This document shows, piece after piece, positions 1 to 10,906 of a stretch of 64,000 bases of DNA. The translations under genes and the position numbers were made by a program. Under the pieces are notes generated by a model. It was not told where the DNA came from. It made no database searches and worked only from the letters and a program-made list of their open reading frames with translations. Each line of letters begins with the position of its first letter. Position 1 is the stretch's first letter. Origin of the DNA: Plicaturopsis crispa FD-325 SS-3 (Eukaryota > Basidiomycota > Agaricomycetes > Amylocorticiales > Amylocorticiaceae); assembly GCA_000827205.1 (NCBI GenBank), contig KN832569.1, forward strand, positions 570,647 through 634,646, written 5' to 3'.

Positions 1-1730
1 ACTCCACCGTGATGGCGGTTGAGACAGCTCTTCAGTGAGCTCGAGATCGAAATACTTGGAATTAAAGACGGCATTGTGCAGGTCGGGATTCTCTGGCCTT
101 CGAGCGCTCTCCAAATAAGCGCGTGTCGCATCGGGGAGCGGAAGTAGCGCGTGTCGTGGCTTCAGCAACTCGTGGAGATTAGTGAACTCGCACGTCTCGG
201 CACGGATAATCTCCTGGGCACGAACGAACTGCCGGGAAACGTTTGCCGCAATATGGGCCTTCCAACGGAAAAACTGCAGCGCGTGTTCCGGGCTGTGGGT
301 CAACGTGTAGCGGTCAAAATCCGAGCATCGCCTCTTTGTCGCAAAGACTGTTTCGTCGGGCTCCAGTGGTATGCGGCTAGGATGGAGAAGCGCACCGCGT
401 GTGCGAAGTTTCATATGTTGGCAGTCGCGGGATAGGTACTCCCAGTCGAGGCAGTTATACATGAAGCCTGCGCAGACAGCACGTAGAGCAATTCCTGGGG
501 TCAATGTCGCGCTCTCGTAGCGTAGGTCGAGATACGTCGAGTTAGGTACTATGATGGGACTGAGGATGATTACTGAGGTGGAGTCGCTGATGATAACATA
601 TGGGTCTTGCGTGTCCTTCAAATTGACACGGAGGTCCGCAAACAACGCATGCACAATGGGATGAAGCGAAGACGCCTCTACGACGCCAGTTTGCCACTGC
701 TGAACGTCGAGTACTTCCGCTTTCTGTAGTGAATTTATAAGAAGTGGAGGTGGCCGTAACGTCTGTGTGACGCACCGTGAAAACCAAAGTAGGCAATTTT
801 GGTTGACCCTCAGCACTTATCGAGAATTTGACACCATTGCCTGCCGCAACGTCGTAATCCAGATCGGCAAGGGAGGATGAAAGATGGACGCGTACCATCG
901 AGAATCAATTCTTTGGTGTATACCAGAGGGGGCAAGTGCGAGGACCGCAGTTGATTAAACATCTCGACGATCGGAGTCACTACTCCATTTTCAAAGTCCT
1001 GTGGGAAACTACGCAGTACCACGTCAAGCCTCTCAAGACAACACGGCAGAAAGAAGGTGACGCACTACGAAGATATATGTGTAGAGAGTGTTACACGGCG
1101 TCTGTAGCAAGATGCTGCATTCTCCAAGGCTGTACGTTGCACCTCACATATCCTGTTATACTTGTCATACTGCGTTGGATCCTTCGCGGGAAAATCGGTA
1201 TGCAGGCTGACAGTTTCTCGGAATAACCCGTAGGGCCGCTGGATTGCTTTCGTGGCATCTCTCGTCGTAGGATTGGGGCGCTGGAATGGCACTCGGAGGG
1301 CGTGATGAGGCAAGAGGGTAACTTCCGTCTGCATTTCGAGACCTGGCAGTCGAAAGTTGATCTTCAAAAGTGAATGCCCGAGCATCCAATCGATCACAGC
1401 CAAGCCCCGCTGGCACAACGAGGGTCCAACACGTGGGCTCGTATAGGTGCCTGTGGGTGCCTGTAGGTCCGAGGCTCTTGATAGAACTAGTCCTAGCCCC
1501 AGTGCCGGTCTGTAATCCGAGAGCGCGCAGAAAGTCAAACGTTGAACTTTGAGCAATGCGAGAAAACGGCTGCGTAAGTCCTCGGTACTTAAAGGCGAGC
1601 CTGATGCAACGCAGTCCTCGTAACCGCTACTATCCAAGTGACATCGTGGCTCAGAACCTGAAGCTGCTGGAGTCGTCCTTGAACATTTTGCTGAATTTTG
1701 ACGGGTATACCATGTCGTACGAAGATGCAA
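1..1730 (-). CDS. Uncharacterised Agaricomycete protein, cut by left edge
   Basis: A minus-strand gene runs off the left edge, so its C-terminus is missing. The clearest part is an exon from about 723 down to 1, open throughout, reached by an acceptor at 724-729. It contains blocks such as TLTHSPEHALQFFRW, RAETCEFTNLHELL, PLPDATRAYLES and FNSKYFDLELTEELSQPPSR. Upstream exons at about 1064-900 (CLERLDVVLRSFPQDFENG) and 800-840 (GVKFSISAEGQPKLP, LVFT) join in frame. The first exon is unclear: an open frame from an ATG at 1730 exists but does not splice cleanly onto the next exon. I do not recognise a named domain. The leucine-rich middle is reminiscent of F-box-type proteins, but no F-box is visible. 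A degraded relative with the same blocks lies at 27760-28740. Confidence 0.5.
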
Positions 1731-1900
1731 GCCGTACTGATCCCGGTGGCCAAGACTTTAGATCAGATTGCGGTACAGCTCTTATCAATCCGAGCTGGCC
1801 GTGGAGCGGCAGTTCCTATACGACGACGGCGTTGGCAACACACGAACAAGCCAAGCCCTGTAAAATCACAGCTTAAACTGCAACCATAACATACAGCACC

Positions 1901-4900
1901 ATGTCTTTCTTCAAAAAGATTGAAGAGCTCGTCCAACGCGTCCCAGAAGGCTTGGAGCGCACACGCAATGAACTTGTCGGTGCGTGCTTTCTTGTGAATT
2001 TGGCGGCGTGAAATTGGTTTTGATATACAGGCTCTTTGCGCACGTAGGGACGCTGAATCCTAATCGTGAGTAGCAATGGTCAAACGAAGCTAGCGTGAAG
2101 CTAAAGACGGCTCTGCGACACCAAAACAGGCCGACACGACGATCCCGACGAGAAGCTGGCGGACGAGATCAGGACAGAGATCAACAATTCTCACCGGTTC
2201 GAAAGTTTCGCGGACCAGCGCTCGCAGAACTTTGTCAAGTGGTACGTGGTGTCTGCGGTGGACTCGGACCTCGTACAGTGCACTGATGAGACGTTCCTTG
2301 CCCACAGGCATGTGGATGGACATGACTACATGTATGCCCTCTCCGAGATGCTTGATAGCGCCAAAGAGGCGATCTTTATTCTCGTGAGTAAATCGGTCTG
2401 CAATTTTGAAGCCTCGGATTTGATGCCATATAGGATTGGTGGCTTACCCCCGAGCTATACCTCCGTCGCCCACCAGCCTACCACCCGGAATGGCGCCTCG
2501 ATCGCGTCCTGAAGCGAAAGGCAGAGCAAGGTGTTAAGATCTATGTGGTGGTGTACAAAGAAGTACGTGTTTCATGCTGAACTTACGTCGAAAAGTGCTC
2601 AATTTGCATGCAACTCAAAGGTGACATTGTCCATGTCAATGAACTCGAAACACACAAAGGTGTGTCGATAGATGAAAAAGGAACGGTGCGTCCCGGATTC
2701 TGAACAGACTCATTTCAATAGAGTGCGCTGGAGGCCCTGCACCCGAACATCGCCTGCATGCGGCATCCTGATCACGTCGGTGCTAAAGGTCCGTGCACCC
2801 TCAGTAGAACACATCGGGTACCCCAAACTAACGCACGCTCGATACAGACACCGTCGAATTCTGGTCGCACCACGAAAAGGTGCGTACTTCATACCTGCAC
2901 ACCGTGTTCTCCGGATGCTCACACCGCCCAGGTGGTCGTGGTAGACAACCACCGCGCCTGCATCGGCGGACTGGACCTGTGCTTCGGGCGCTGGGACACG
3001 CACAACCACCCGCTCGCGGATGTGCATCCGACGGACTTCTCGCGCACACTCTTCCCGGGCCAGGACTACAACAACGCGCGCGTGCTCGACTTCCAGAATG
3101 TGCCTGACTATGCGAGCAATGCGGTGTCGATCCTGGAAAGCGCCCGCATGCCGTGGCACGATGTGAGCACTGGTGTTGTCTTCGCCAGTAGTTTTGGCTC
3201 ATGGTTGGTTTAGGTGCACATGACGCTCGTGGGAGACGTCGTGCTTGATATTGTTCAGCACTTCACGGAGCGGTGGAACGAGGTTAAGAAACGCAAGGTA
3301 CGCAGCATTATATCATATACAGTAGCACGAAAGTCTGAAAGTCCCTGTATCAAGTACGCCGATGAAAGGTCAGTAATGATGTTTACTGTGCATATCTAAT
3401 GTACCCGCTGACATTAGGCACCAACTGTGAAGCCGCTACGACTGGCTCGCCCTCCCGCACAACGTTTCCGCCTCCCCAAACGAGGCTGTAGTCCGTACGC
3501 CTATTACTCCCCTGTTTCGTGGCCTCCGGCTAACGTCTTAGCTGCATGCCAGGCCACCCTCACCGCGAGCAATGGCAGCGCATGGGCCGACACTTCCGGC
3601 AGCGCTTCTCCCTCGGTGAGGAGGAGGAGCCGGACCTGGACTACGCGCAGGCACCGCACGGGTCTTGCCGCGTGCAGGCCGTGCGCAGCGTCTCGGACTG
3701 GAGTCACGGCGTGCTCACGGAGCACAGCATCCAGAACGCATGTGCGTATCCCGTCGCTGCTTCATGAGTCGATGGTGGGGCTGATTGGATGAGGACACAG
3801 ACCGGCAGTTGATCCTGGAGGCGAACCATTTCATCTACATTGGTGAGAGCTCTACTCTAGTGTTGCCGGGCATTAGGTCTAACCTTTATTTGGTGTAGAG
3901 AACCAATTCTTGTGAGTGGACAAAGCCCATTCGCGCGCAAATGTGCCGTCAATTCGCGGAGACGTCTGACATTAGTATACGCGTGCATGCAGCATCTCTA
4001 CTACTCAGAACGAGGGTCCGATCAAGAATCTCATCGCGCAAGCCCTCGTCGAGCGCATCATCACAGCATATAAAGACGGCGCCAAGTTCAAGGTCACCAC
4101 TCAATCTATCCTCGTCTGCTAACGTACACTCAGACCATGTCTATAGGTTATCATCGTTATTCCTGAAGTCCCCGGCTTTTCGGGTGATATCAAGGAACAG
4201 AGTGCGTTGAAGACGATCATGGCTGCACAGTACCGCACTATGAACCGTGGGGGGCACAGCATTTACGAGGAGCTCAGGAAAGCAGGCATAGAACCGTGAG
4301 TACAGTTGATAGCATCAATGTGTTGCTGCGTTTTGATGCCTCCTCACAGGCTGGACTACATCCGATTCTACCATCTTCGTGCGTACGACCGGGTTAACGC
4401 ACCGCTCAGTACGTCAATGATCCATCCTAGCGCCGTGTTGGCAGGACGCTGAACGTACAATGCACTCGCAGCGACCTTCATCAAGACGGCTGAGGAGAAT
4501 TCCGGAGTCACTTTCCACGAAGCGCAGGTAGCGCTTGCGCGCCAGTGGGTCGGCGAAGTCCACGGCGAGGGTGAGGCTGCGGTGCCCAAGACTGTGACGA
4601 TCAAGACCCCGCAGGAAACGACCGAGACGTCCGTCACGGAGAAGACGGAGGTGAAGACCGACGCGGTGCCGCTCCCCGCGACGGAGGAGGAGGCGCGCCA
4701 GATCATCGAGCGCTTCGAGGCGGGCGCGAAGGCCGTGCGCGGGGACGAGGATGTTGCGGACAACGTGGTGCAGCATATGCTGAACGACGAGACGAACTTG
4801 CTCGCTGAGAAGTGGCTTGGCACCGAGGAGGAGGAGCTGAACAGGCGAGTGCTTTCTTTTTTTGCTTTATGAGGACAGCGGTAGGCTGACCGTGCCCCTT

Positions 4901-5796
4901 CGATAGCTATATCTCCGAGCTTCTGTATATCCACTCCAAGGTCATGATAGTCGATGATAAGCGTGTCATCGTACGTCCTCCACCGTTCTGCTTCTGGCTC
5001 TGTGCTGATGTCTCGAGCAGATGGGCTCCGCCAATATCAACGACCGTAGTCAGAAGGTGCGTTTCTCCTTGCTATTAGTTAGATCTTCGATTCCAATTTA
5101 TGATGTGGATAGGGTGATGGCGACTCTGAAATTGCGCTTGTCATCGAGGACGACGATACGGTCAAGTCGACCATGGACGGCAAGCCATTCCTGGCCGCTC
5201 GTTTCGCAACAACACTTCGGCGGCAGCTCTTCAAAGGTACGGATATCTAAGCGATCGTGTATCCATTCCCTGTCCTAAGTAATCTCGCCACCGCAGAGCA
5301 TCTCGGCCTCATTCCACCTCAGAATGTCGAGTCGCGCAACGAGCACGTCACCTCCTTCATGCAGCCCGCGCCAATCCCAAACGCCGACGAGACCGAGTCC
5401 GCGGAGGACGCCGCTGTCGCCGACCCGCTCGCGGACGAGACGCTCGAGCTGTGGAACGGCACGGCCAAGAAGAACCGCGATATATTCACGGAGATCTTCC
5501 GGCCAGTGCCTACGAACCTCGTGCGCGACTGGGATGCGTACGAGAAGTACGTTCCAAAGGTGAAGACCGGGCACGTCGTACCGGAGATCCCCCTCGAGCG
5601 CGTGAAGGAGCGCCTCGCGCAGGTCAAGGGCGCGCTCGTGGAGTGCCCCGTGGTACGTACTCGCGAAAGCTTCTCCCTACTAGGCAGTGCTGATGTCGTT
5701 GCGTGCTTTACACAGGATTTCTTGATTGACGAGAAAGAGTTCGTGGAAGGTCCGGACTGGGTGGGGCTAAACCCAACACTCCCGATTTACATCTAA
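1901..5796 (+). CDS. Phospholipase D (two HKD motifs)
   Basis: This gene encodes a phospholipase D that hydrolyses phosphatidylcholine-type lipids to phosphatidic acid. The protein starts MSFFKKIEELVQRVPEGLER and is spread over a dozen or so short exons. It reads, in order: a DDPDEKLADEIRTEINNS segment, a WWLTPELYLRRPP block typical of eukaryotic PLD, and a first catalytic motif HHEKVVVVDNHRACIGGLDL (about 2868-2990). It continues with an LEANHFIYIENQFF block near 3815-3910 and a second motif HSKVMIVDDKRVIMGSANI (about 4934-5040). Both HxKxxxxD motifs are intact. No PX or PH domain is seen, so it resembles the short fungal PLD class rather than Spo14 with its lipid-binding N-terminus. It has a charged Thr/Glu-rich insert at 4590-4700 before the second motif. 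It ends GLNPTLPIYI. Length is about 800-850 residues and no break was found. Confidence 0.9.
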
Positions 5797-6376
5797 ACTT
5801 GCGTGTGCTACGTGCATGCATGAGAACCAATGTACGAACAGTGTGCGTGTGCACTGCGACGGTAATGTACTTTATAAGGGCCTCGGATTTCATTCGCCTG
5901 GCTGACTGTACAAGAATGAAACCATGTACCTATTTTTATTCGACTCAGAGGTTACCTCTCAATGATATCGTGTAAGGAGACCGTGGCTGATAATCGAGTT
6001 ACAGCTATGTCCTCTGGCTCCCGCCAGCGGAGCCTGCCCCCCACAGCGCGTTCCACATTTTTGCAAGTATTTTAGTCGTATTCGCAGCGTACGCACTCCT
6101 GCTGAAAAGACGGTCACCAGGTTATATAGCTATTGGTCAACTAAGTCTCTTGTCTTTCACACAACGCGGAAGACGTAGCTCATCTAATTTCTATAAGTAC
6201 ATGCACCGTTTGTGTACCTTGACAGACTCGTTTACTGTGTATATGATATATGATATACTTGCCATCGTTGTCCTCCGGTAACCGCACTGCCATTTGATGT
6301 AGTCCCTCCCATGTGTTGTCCTCATCCTGTGTAAGGAGAGCGAGCGAACTTGTCGCATGGGAAGACCTAGGCAGGC
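5797..6376. other. Convergent intergenic spacer
   Basis: This roughly 580-bp stretch lies between the 3' ends of the phospholipase D gene and the alpha/beta-hydrolase gene. It is AT-richer than the flanking exons and presumably holds both 3' UTRs. I see no gene in it. Confidence 0.6.
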
Positions 6377-7673
6377 TTACAGACGCGATTGAGGCGGCCC
6401 TGAAATAATGTCAAGAATCTTGGCCGCGATTTCATCAGGCTTTTCCTGGACAACCTACAGTTGAAATAAGCCCTCAGCAGCACATCATACCAGATTGAAC
6501 GCCTCACCAAATGCCCGGCCTTCCCGACAATGCTGATGGATTTCATTCCCGCGCTGCATATTGCACTGCGGGCCTTCAGCGACCTACAAAGTTTCATCCG
6601 GTCAATGGAAATGCACGGCAAAGGCCCCCAAAAACGCACACTATCTCTGGACGTTCGCCGAAGATCACATGCACAGGGAAAGAGGCGCACAGGTTCGACA
6701 GGGCCCGCGCCGCTACAACGTGCCCATCGGGTCTAAACCCCTCCAGCTCCTGTGCAATCGCGCACTTCGTCGTCACGAAACACTCCCCCGTCGGAGTAAC
6801 GATTTCGCGAAATGCGTTCTCCTGGTCGAACGGCATACCTTGTCAATATCTTGTACATGCACTGCAGTTTCTACGTACGACATAAAGCCGCACGATCCGC
6901 GGATCCCACGTGTGCCATCGGAAACGCTTGGCCAGCCACTGCGATGCCGCGTCGAAGGTGGCCCACTTGTCCGGTCTGGCGAGGATGGCCTTCATGTTCG
7001 TATCAACGATTTTGACCCAGTCGTCGTTTGGCACGATCGGCGGTGCGATCATGGCCGGTTCCAGAAAGAGAACTGCCACGATGAGCGCGTCAGCGGGCAG
7101 GGCCAATGTCCTAACGGAGTGTGCATAGCTAATGAGAACATACACATCGCTATTCGATACTATGCCACAGACGTACCAGGCGGAGGTGCTCGCAGAGTGG
7201 CCCACGACGACGAGGCGGTGTCCGACAATATGCGAGGACTGGATGAATCGGTGCAGTAGGTCCGCATATTCCGTGATCGCTGATGTCAGTGCAGGTCTTA
7301 GTTGTGCCACGAATCCACGGGGCAGAGATGGAAGATACGATACATACTGACGCCCTCCCTAGAACGGAGCTTTTGCTCGTTGAGCACGCCCGCCTCGCCA
7401 TGGCCCTGCCAGTCCAGTGACCATGCCTCGCGGAGTTGGCGTTGACCGCATAGCTCGAACAGTCTGGCGATTGTAGTCTCCCATACCTCTTTGTCTGTTA
7501 ATAACATTAGCTCCGAATAATATCGGCACATATCGCATGTCCGACTCACGGGAGCTAGTGCAATGCGCAAAGACGAGTGTCAGCCCATCGGGGCTGTTAT
7601 CGGCCACCGTGTATCGTTTGGCAACGGAGACAAGGCCAGTGCTGTCAGGAAAGATAATCGACTCAACGAGCAT
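6377..7673 (-). CDS. Alpha/beta-hydrolase fold protein
   Basis: This is a serine-hydrolase-fold protein of unknown substrate. It starts MLVESIIFPDSTGLVSVAKR and is followed by LTLVFAHCTSS, a strand plus oxyanion-hole region. Next comes an exon with LDWQGHGEAGVLNE and then RLVVVGHSAST, the nucleophile elbow. The block LFLEPAMIAPPIVPNDDWV follows. Near the C-terminus HVIFGERPEI supplies the likely acid strand and GKAGHLVVQEKPDEIAAKIL the catalytic histidine loop. It ends SGPPQSRL. The family is common in fungi and resembles the peroxisomal Lpx1-type AB-hydrolase group. The elbow reads GHSAS rather than the usual GxSxG. The splice just after this elbow is uncertain. Predicted length is about 330-350 residues. 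The gene is convergent with phospholipase D. Confidence 0.75.
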
Positions 7674-8966
7674 TTTTTGGGTCAATTTGTGAGGAGTGAG
7701 TGAAGTGGGCGATTGGGGCAAGGCGAGGGGTGGAGTGTATGGGGTCTCAATTCGGCATGTGCTGAAGGAAACATACGAATGACTCGCTCACCGAATAGTA
7801 CTTCTACGCTAATCTTGCGAGTAAGGGTAAAAGGCACCAGCGCCAAAGCCATAGACCACATCAGCATCAACGCTCTTCTAGAAGGGCCGCACCGAGATGG
7901 AACAATCAAGGGCCTCTCAAGTGGCAGAGGTTGGAAGAGCAATGGTGTGCATAACTGCTTGTCGACTTTTGGGCATTGGGAGCAAACGGGTTTAGCGAGG
8001 AACGCTCGTTCTATGAAAACTCCGAAGTACCGAGGGGCCTAGAAAGGAATGAAACGGTGCTATCGATCCACAAGGAATGCAGAGCTGCCAAGTTTCCCGA
8101 AACTTCCAAGATGTTGACGAGAGTTTGAAAGAACGCGATGTGAATGGAATGGAACGAATTACACCTCAGGTACACGGAGTGAATGCCTGAGGGTGCGTGC
8201 AGCGCGTCCGAGGATTAACGGCACCTGCCGCGATACGGTCGAGGCGAGCATACAGGACCCCTTACACCGACTGGCCTGTTGAGATCAAAAAGATCCACGA
8301 ACTCTGCGAGGAAGTAATCAGCCACGGCAAAACGCAGTTCAACTAAATGACTTTACCCGCAAGGTATCGGTTGTACATACTCAAACGCTCGAAAAAATTG
8401 CTGTTCACACCTGTTTAAAATCAAACTCAGAATATATGGTTGGGATATAGCTCGTGCCTAGCTTGTACCCAGCTCGTACTGTACTTACTGGGCTCCTGCC
8501 AGTTCGACTCGGCGGCCACAGGCGTCCACTGGCACTCGTCGTTCAACACAGAAGAAGTTACTAATTGTGGCTGAGATTTTAATACGTTGAGTTGTCTCCT
8601 TATGGTCTTCCGTCACATCAGGAAAAAGTTTGCAAGTTCGCGATCGATTGCGAGCTGATTACAATGTCCAAAATCCCCGAAATCAGTCGTAAGCCATTAT
8701 AGAAGGCCCGCCTGATTTCTGGGCATCTCGCTATGTGCACGCATTCCCGGAAATCATTCTCAACTGTGTCACTATTCTCGTGATTGTGAACGGACTGTAA
8801 GATTCCAATCTAGTTCTAATATGTACGCAAGTGTATCGCAAGGACCCTCAATTGCTCAGTAGATTGCCGCTTTCGTCACGACCTCACAAAGAACTAGATT
8901 CGTTGTACCGTGCCATAGCGTGAAATGGAATATATATTTGATAAAAAGTAGTAGCTAGCCGGCTTC
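7674..8966. other. 1.3-kb intergenic stretch without a recognisable gene
   Basis: Only short, poorly composed ORFs occur here. Codon use and splice context give no support for a gene. The left end is the promoter region of the alpha/beta hydrolase. The right end is the 3' side of the DUF6698-like gene. A small three-unit tandem repeat lies at 8448-8480. If the Plavaka element and the DUF6698 gene moved together, the outer boundary of that unit would lie in this stretch. I could not find it by eye. Confidence 0.5.
8448..8480. repeat. Three 11-bp tandem units
   Basis: Three imperfect 11-bp copies stand in tandem: TAGCTCGTGCC, TAGCTTGTACC and CAGCTCGTACT. They differ at two to four positions. 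They lie about 490 bp from the 3' end of the DUF6698-like gene. Their function is unknown. Short subterminal repeats are common at DNA transposon ends, but no partner copy was found at the other side of the Plavaka gene. Confidence 0.4.
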
Positions 8967-10620
8967 TCACTGGTCGCCCTCGTCAGAGGAGGGCGTGTCC
9001 TCCCTGGCAGCCGCCGCCGCCGCCGCCGCCATCATCTGAGCAGCGACGCTCGTGCCCGGTAACCCAGTGCCCCGAGAGCTGTTCTCGTCGAGCCCGTTCT
9101 TGGTCGATGCATAGATTTTCCTCCAGATGGGAATATGAGGATGCATAGAGATTTTCTGAGGAAAAGGACACATACTCGTCCCACCACTGCAAGAGCGCCT
9201 TCCGGCTTCGTTTCCCCATCTGCTCGGTTATGCTCATGATCTGGCGGAAGAACATCCTATAAGGCCACTGCCCAGCTCGATCGCCGGCACCGAAAGAGGC
9301 TTGGGATGATAACACAAAGCGGACCTGGGCACGACACAGTTGAGTGAGTTCACGGAGATAGCCGAGAGAGAAGCAATACAGGCTTGCTTACAATCGTCGC
9401 AACGTATGCGATAGATGCCATGGATACACTTGAGATTCCGTGGAGAGCAGCGTTCCCGGCGCGCGCGCTACTCTCGCTGTCACCGGACAATGCAGCTTTG
9501 GGGCCGATGAAGATGTGAAAGTATGCCTGATAAAAGAAGGTAAGAATCACGATACAACGGCGTGTGAATGAGATCAGCTACCTGCACAAGAAGCATGTTC
9601 TTGAGGAAGCCGGCAAACATGTCTGTAGCGATGAACTGCTCGTTCGCATAGAGCAATAGAGGAAGATCCTCGGGACCAGCGATGATCGTATGCTGGCGCA
9701 AGCCTTCTCGTACCCTAAGAAGTGATGTCAGCTCGATGTGGACAAGATCAACGACATTGACATACTTTGGATCGTTCCAGTCTAACGCCGTAGGGCACAG
9801 AAGCATCCCGCACAGGTCGTGATGAAAGCCAGAACGATGACGCTCTTTGTCGCCCGGGAAAGGAGGATCAAACTTGCGCCATTTCGAGATGTTGTCTTTG
9901 ACTCCGTACACGTCTCGAGAGCGTGCAGTCTTGCGCCCATCGTTGAGCTGTATAGGGTGTAGCAGTAAGCATCAATGCACGGTGAAGGCATGCGACTCGG
10001 GAACCTACAAGGCGGCCGCACACAGCAGAGCCCTTCAAGCCTATGTTGTCCATCTCTATCGGAAGCTGGGGAAAGAGCCTGACGAGCTCTACATATGAAT
10101 AGTAGGTCGTGTTCTCACTGAAAACAATCTTGTGAGCCGTTGTCCGAAGAGTATGATCATTGCGTACTCGTGCGTGTATTGCTCATCACTCTCGTCAAGA
10201 TCCCGGGTTATTCCCGTGTCCAGGATCTTGGGGAACGACGTCCACATGTCCACATACCGACCGAAGATAGCCCCTTTGGATCTAAATACGCTGGCATCAT
10301 CTTCAGCTTCAGCGGTAGTGGCCTTTTTGAATCTGTAGATACATTGGTCAGTATATGTCGGCTGGCAGACTTGAAACTTACTTAGAGGTGGGACGGTCAT
10401 CGTCTTTGGCCTCCGAATTCTCCTCAGGACTGCGCCTCTTTCCGGATGCATCAGATGAACCAGGTGGAGGTACTTGAGAACGACCCGACGAATTGCTGTC
10501 GCGCGATGTTGGCCGACCGTGCTGCCCCCTACGAGGATGAGATGAATGGCGGCGAGGTGATCTTGATCGTCCACGGTCACCGTGGTGGTCTTTGTGTCCT
10601 GCTTTGGAGCTGCGAGCCAT
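8967..10620 (-). CDS. DUF6698-like protein with an Arg/Ser-rich N-terminus
   Basis: The first exon (10620 to about 10380) encodes an arginine/serine-rich, charged N-terminus (MARSSKAGHKDHHGDRGRSR and on), low in complexity and probably disordered. Later exons carry FKKATTAEAEDDASVFRSKG, SGFHHDLCGMLLCPTALDWN, LPLLLYANEQFIATDMFAGF, KNMLLVQAYFHIFIGPKAAL, SMASIAYVATIVRFVLSSQA and RKALLQWWDEYV. The order fits the Agaricomycete DUF6698 family as I remember it: G-F-x-H-D, LLCP, the FKN-LLV-AxxHIF block, IAYVAxQxRFxLSS and the LLxWW block. The C-terminal tail carries eight alanines coded by a GCC run at 9011-9031 and ends SSDEGDQ. Function is unknown. It lies on the same strand as the Plavaka transposase, about 290 bp beyond that gene's 3' end. 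It appears unbroken. Confidence 0.65.
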
Positions 10621-10906
10621 CTAAGAAGCAGATCAATGGGAAAATCCCGTAGGCCTGGCAAACAATTGCCCAGGATGGGGGGGATGGAGAAGAAAAGCGT
10701 ACAGTGATGGTGATGCGGTCCTGATTCTTATCGTTCGAGCTTTATTGACATGAGTTTGGATCATATCAACAGAACGGGCTGGCACCTACTGGCACATCTG
10801 AGATCCGATGGCTAAAAGTATGCTACGGAGAAACATATCAGTAGATACAGGCGAGAGATGGTGTCGAACGAAAACGCACGGTGACATTGGCGGGGAAGGA
10901 AACAGG
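10621..10906. other. Spacer between the DUF6698-like gene and the transposase gene
   Basis: About 290 bp separate the start of the DUF6698-like gene from the end of the Plavaka transposase gene. It must hold the promoter of the former and the 3' end of the latter. No ORF, inverted repeat or target-site duplication that would mark an element border was recognised here. Confidence 0.4.

Noticed and set aside
1065-1730. 221-codon minus ORF as an intact first exon of the left-edge gene
   Set aside because: It does not splice in frame to the well-supported next exon at 1064. Another frame through its last part fits better, so I kept the region but not the exact exon.
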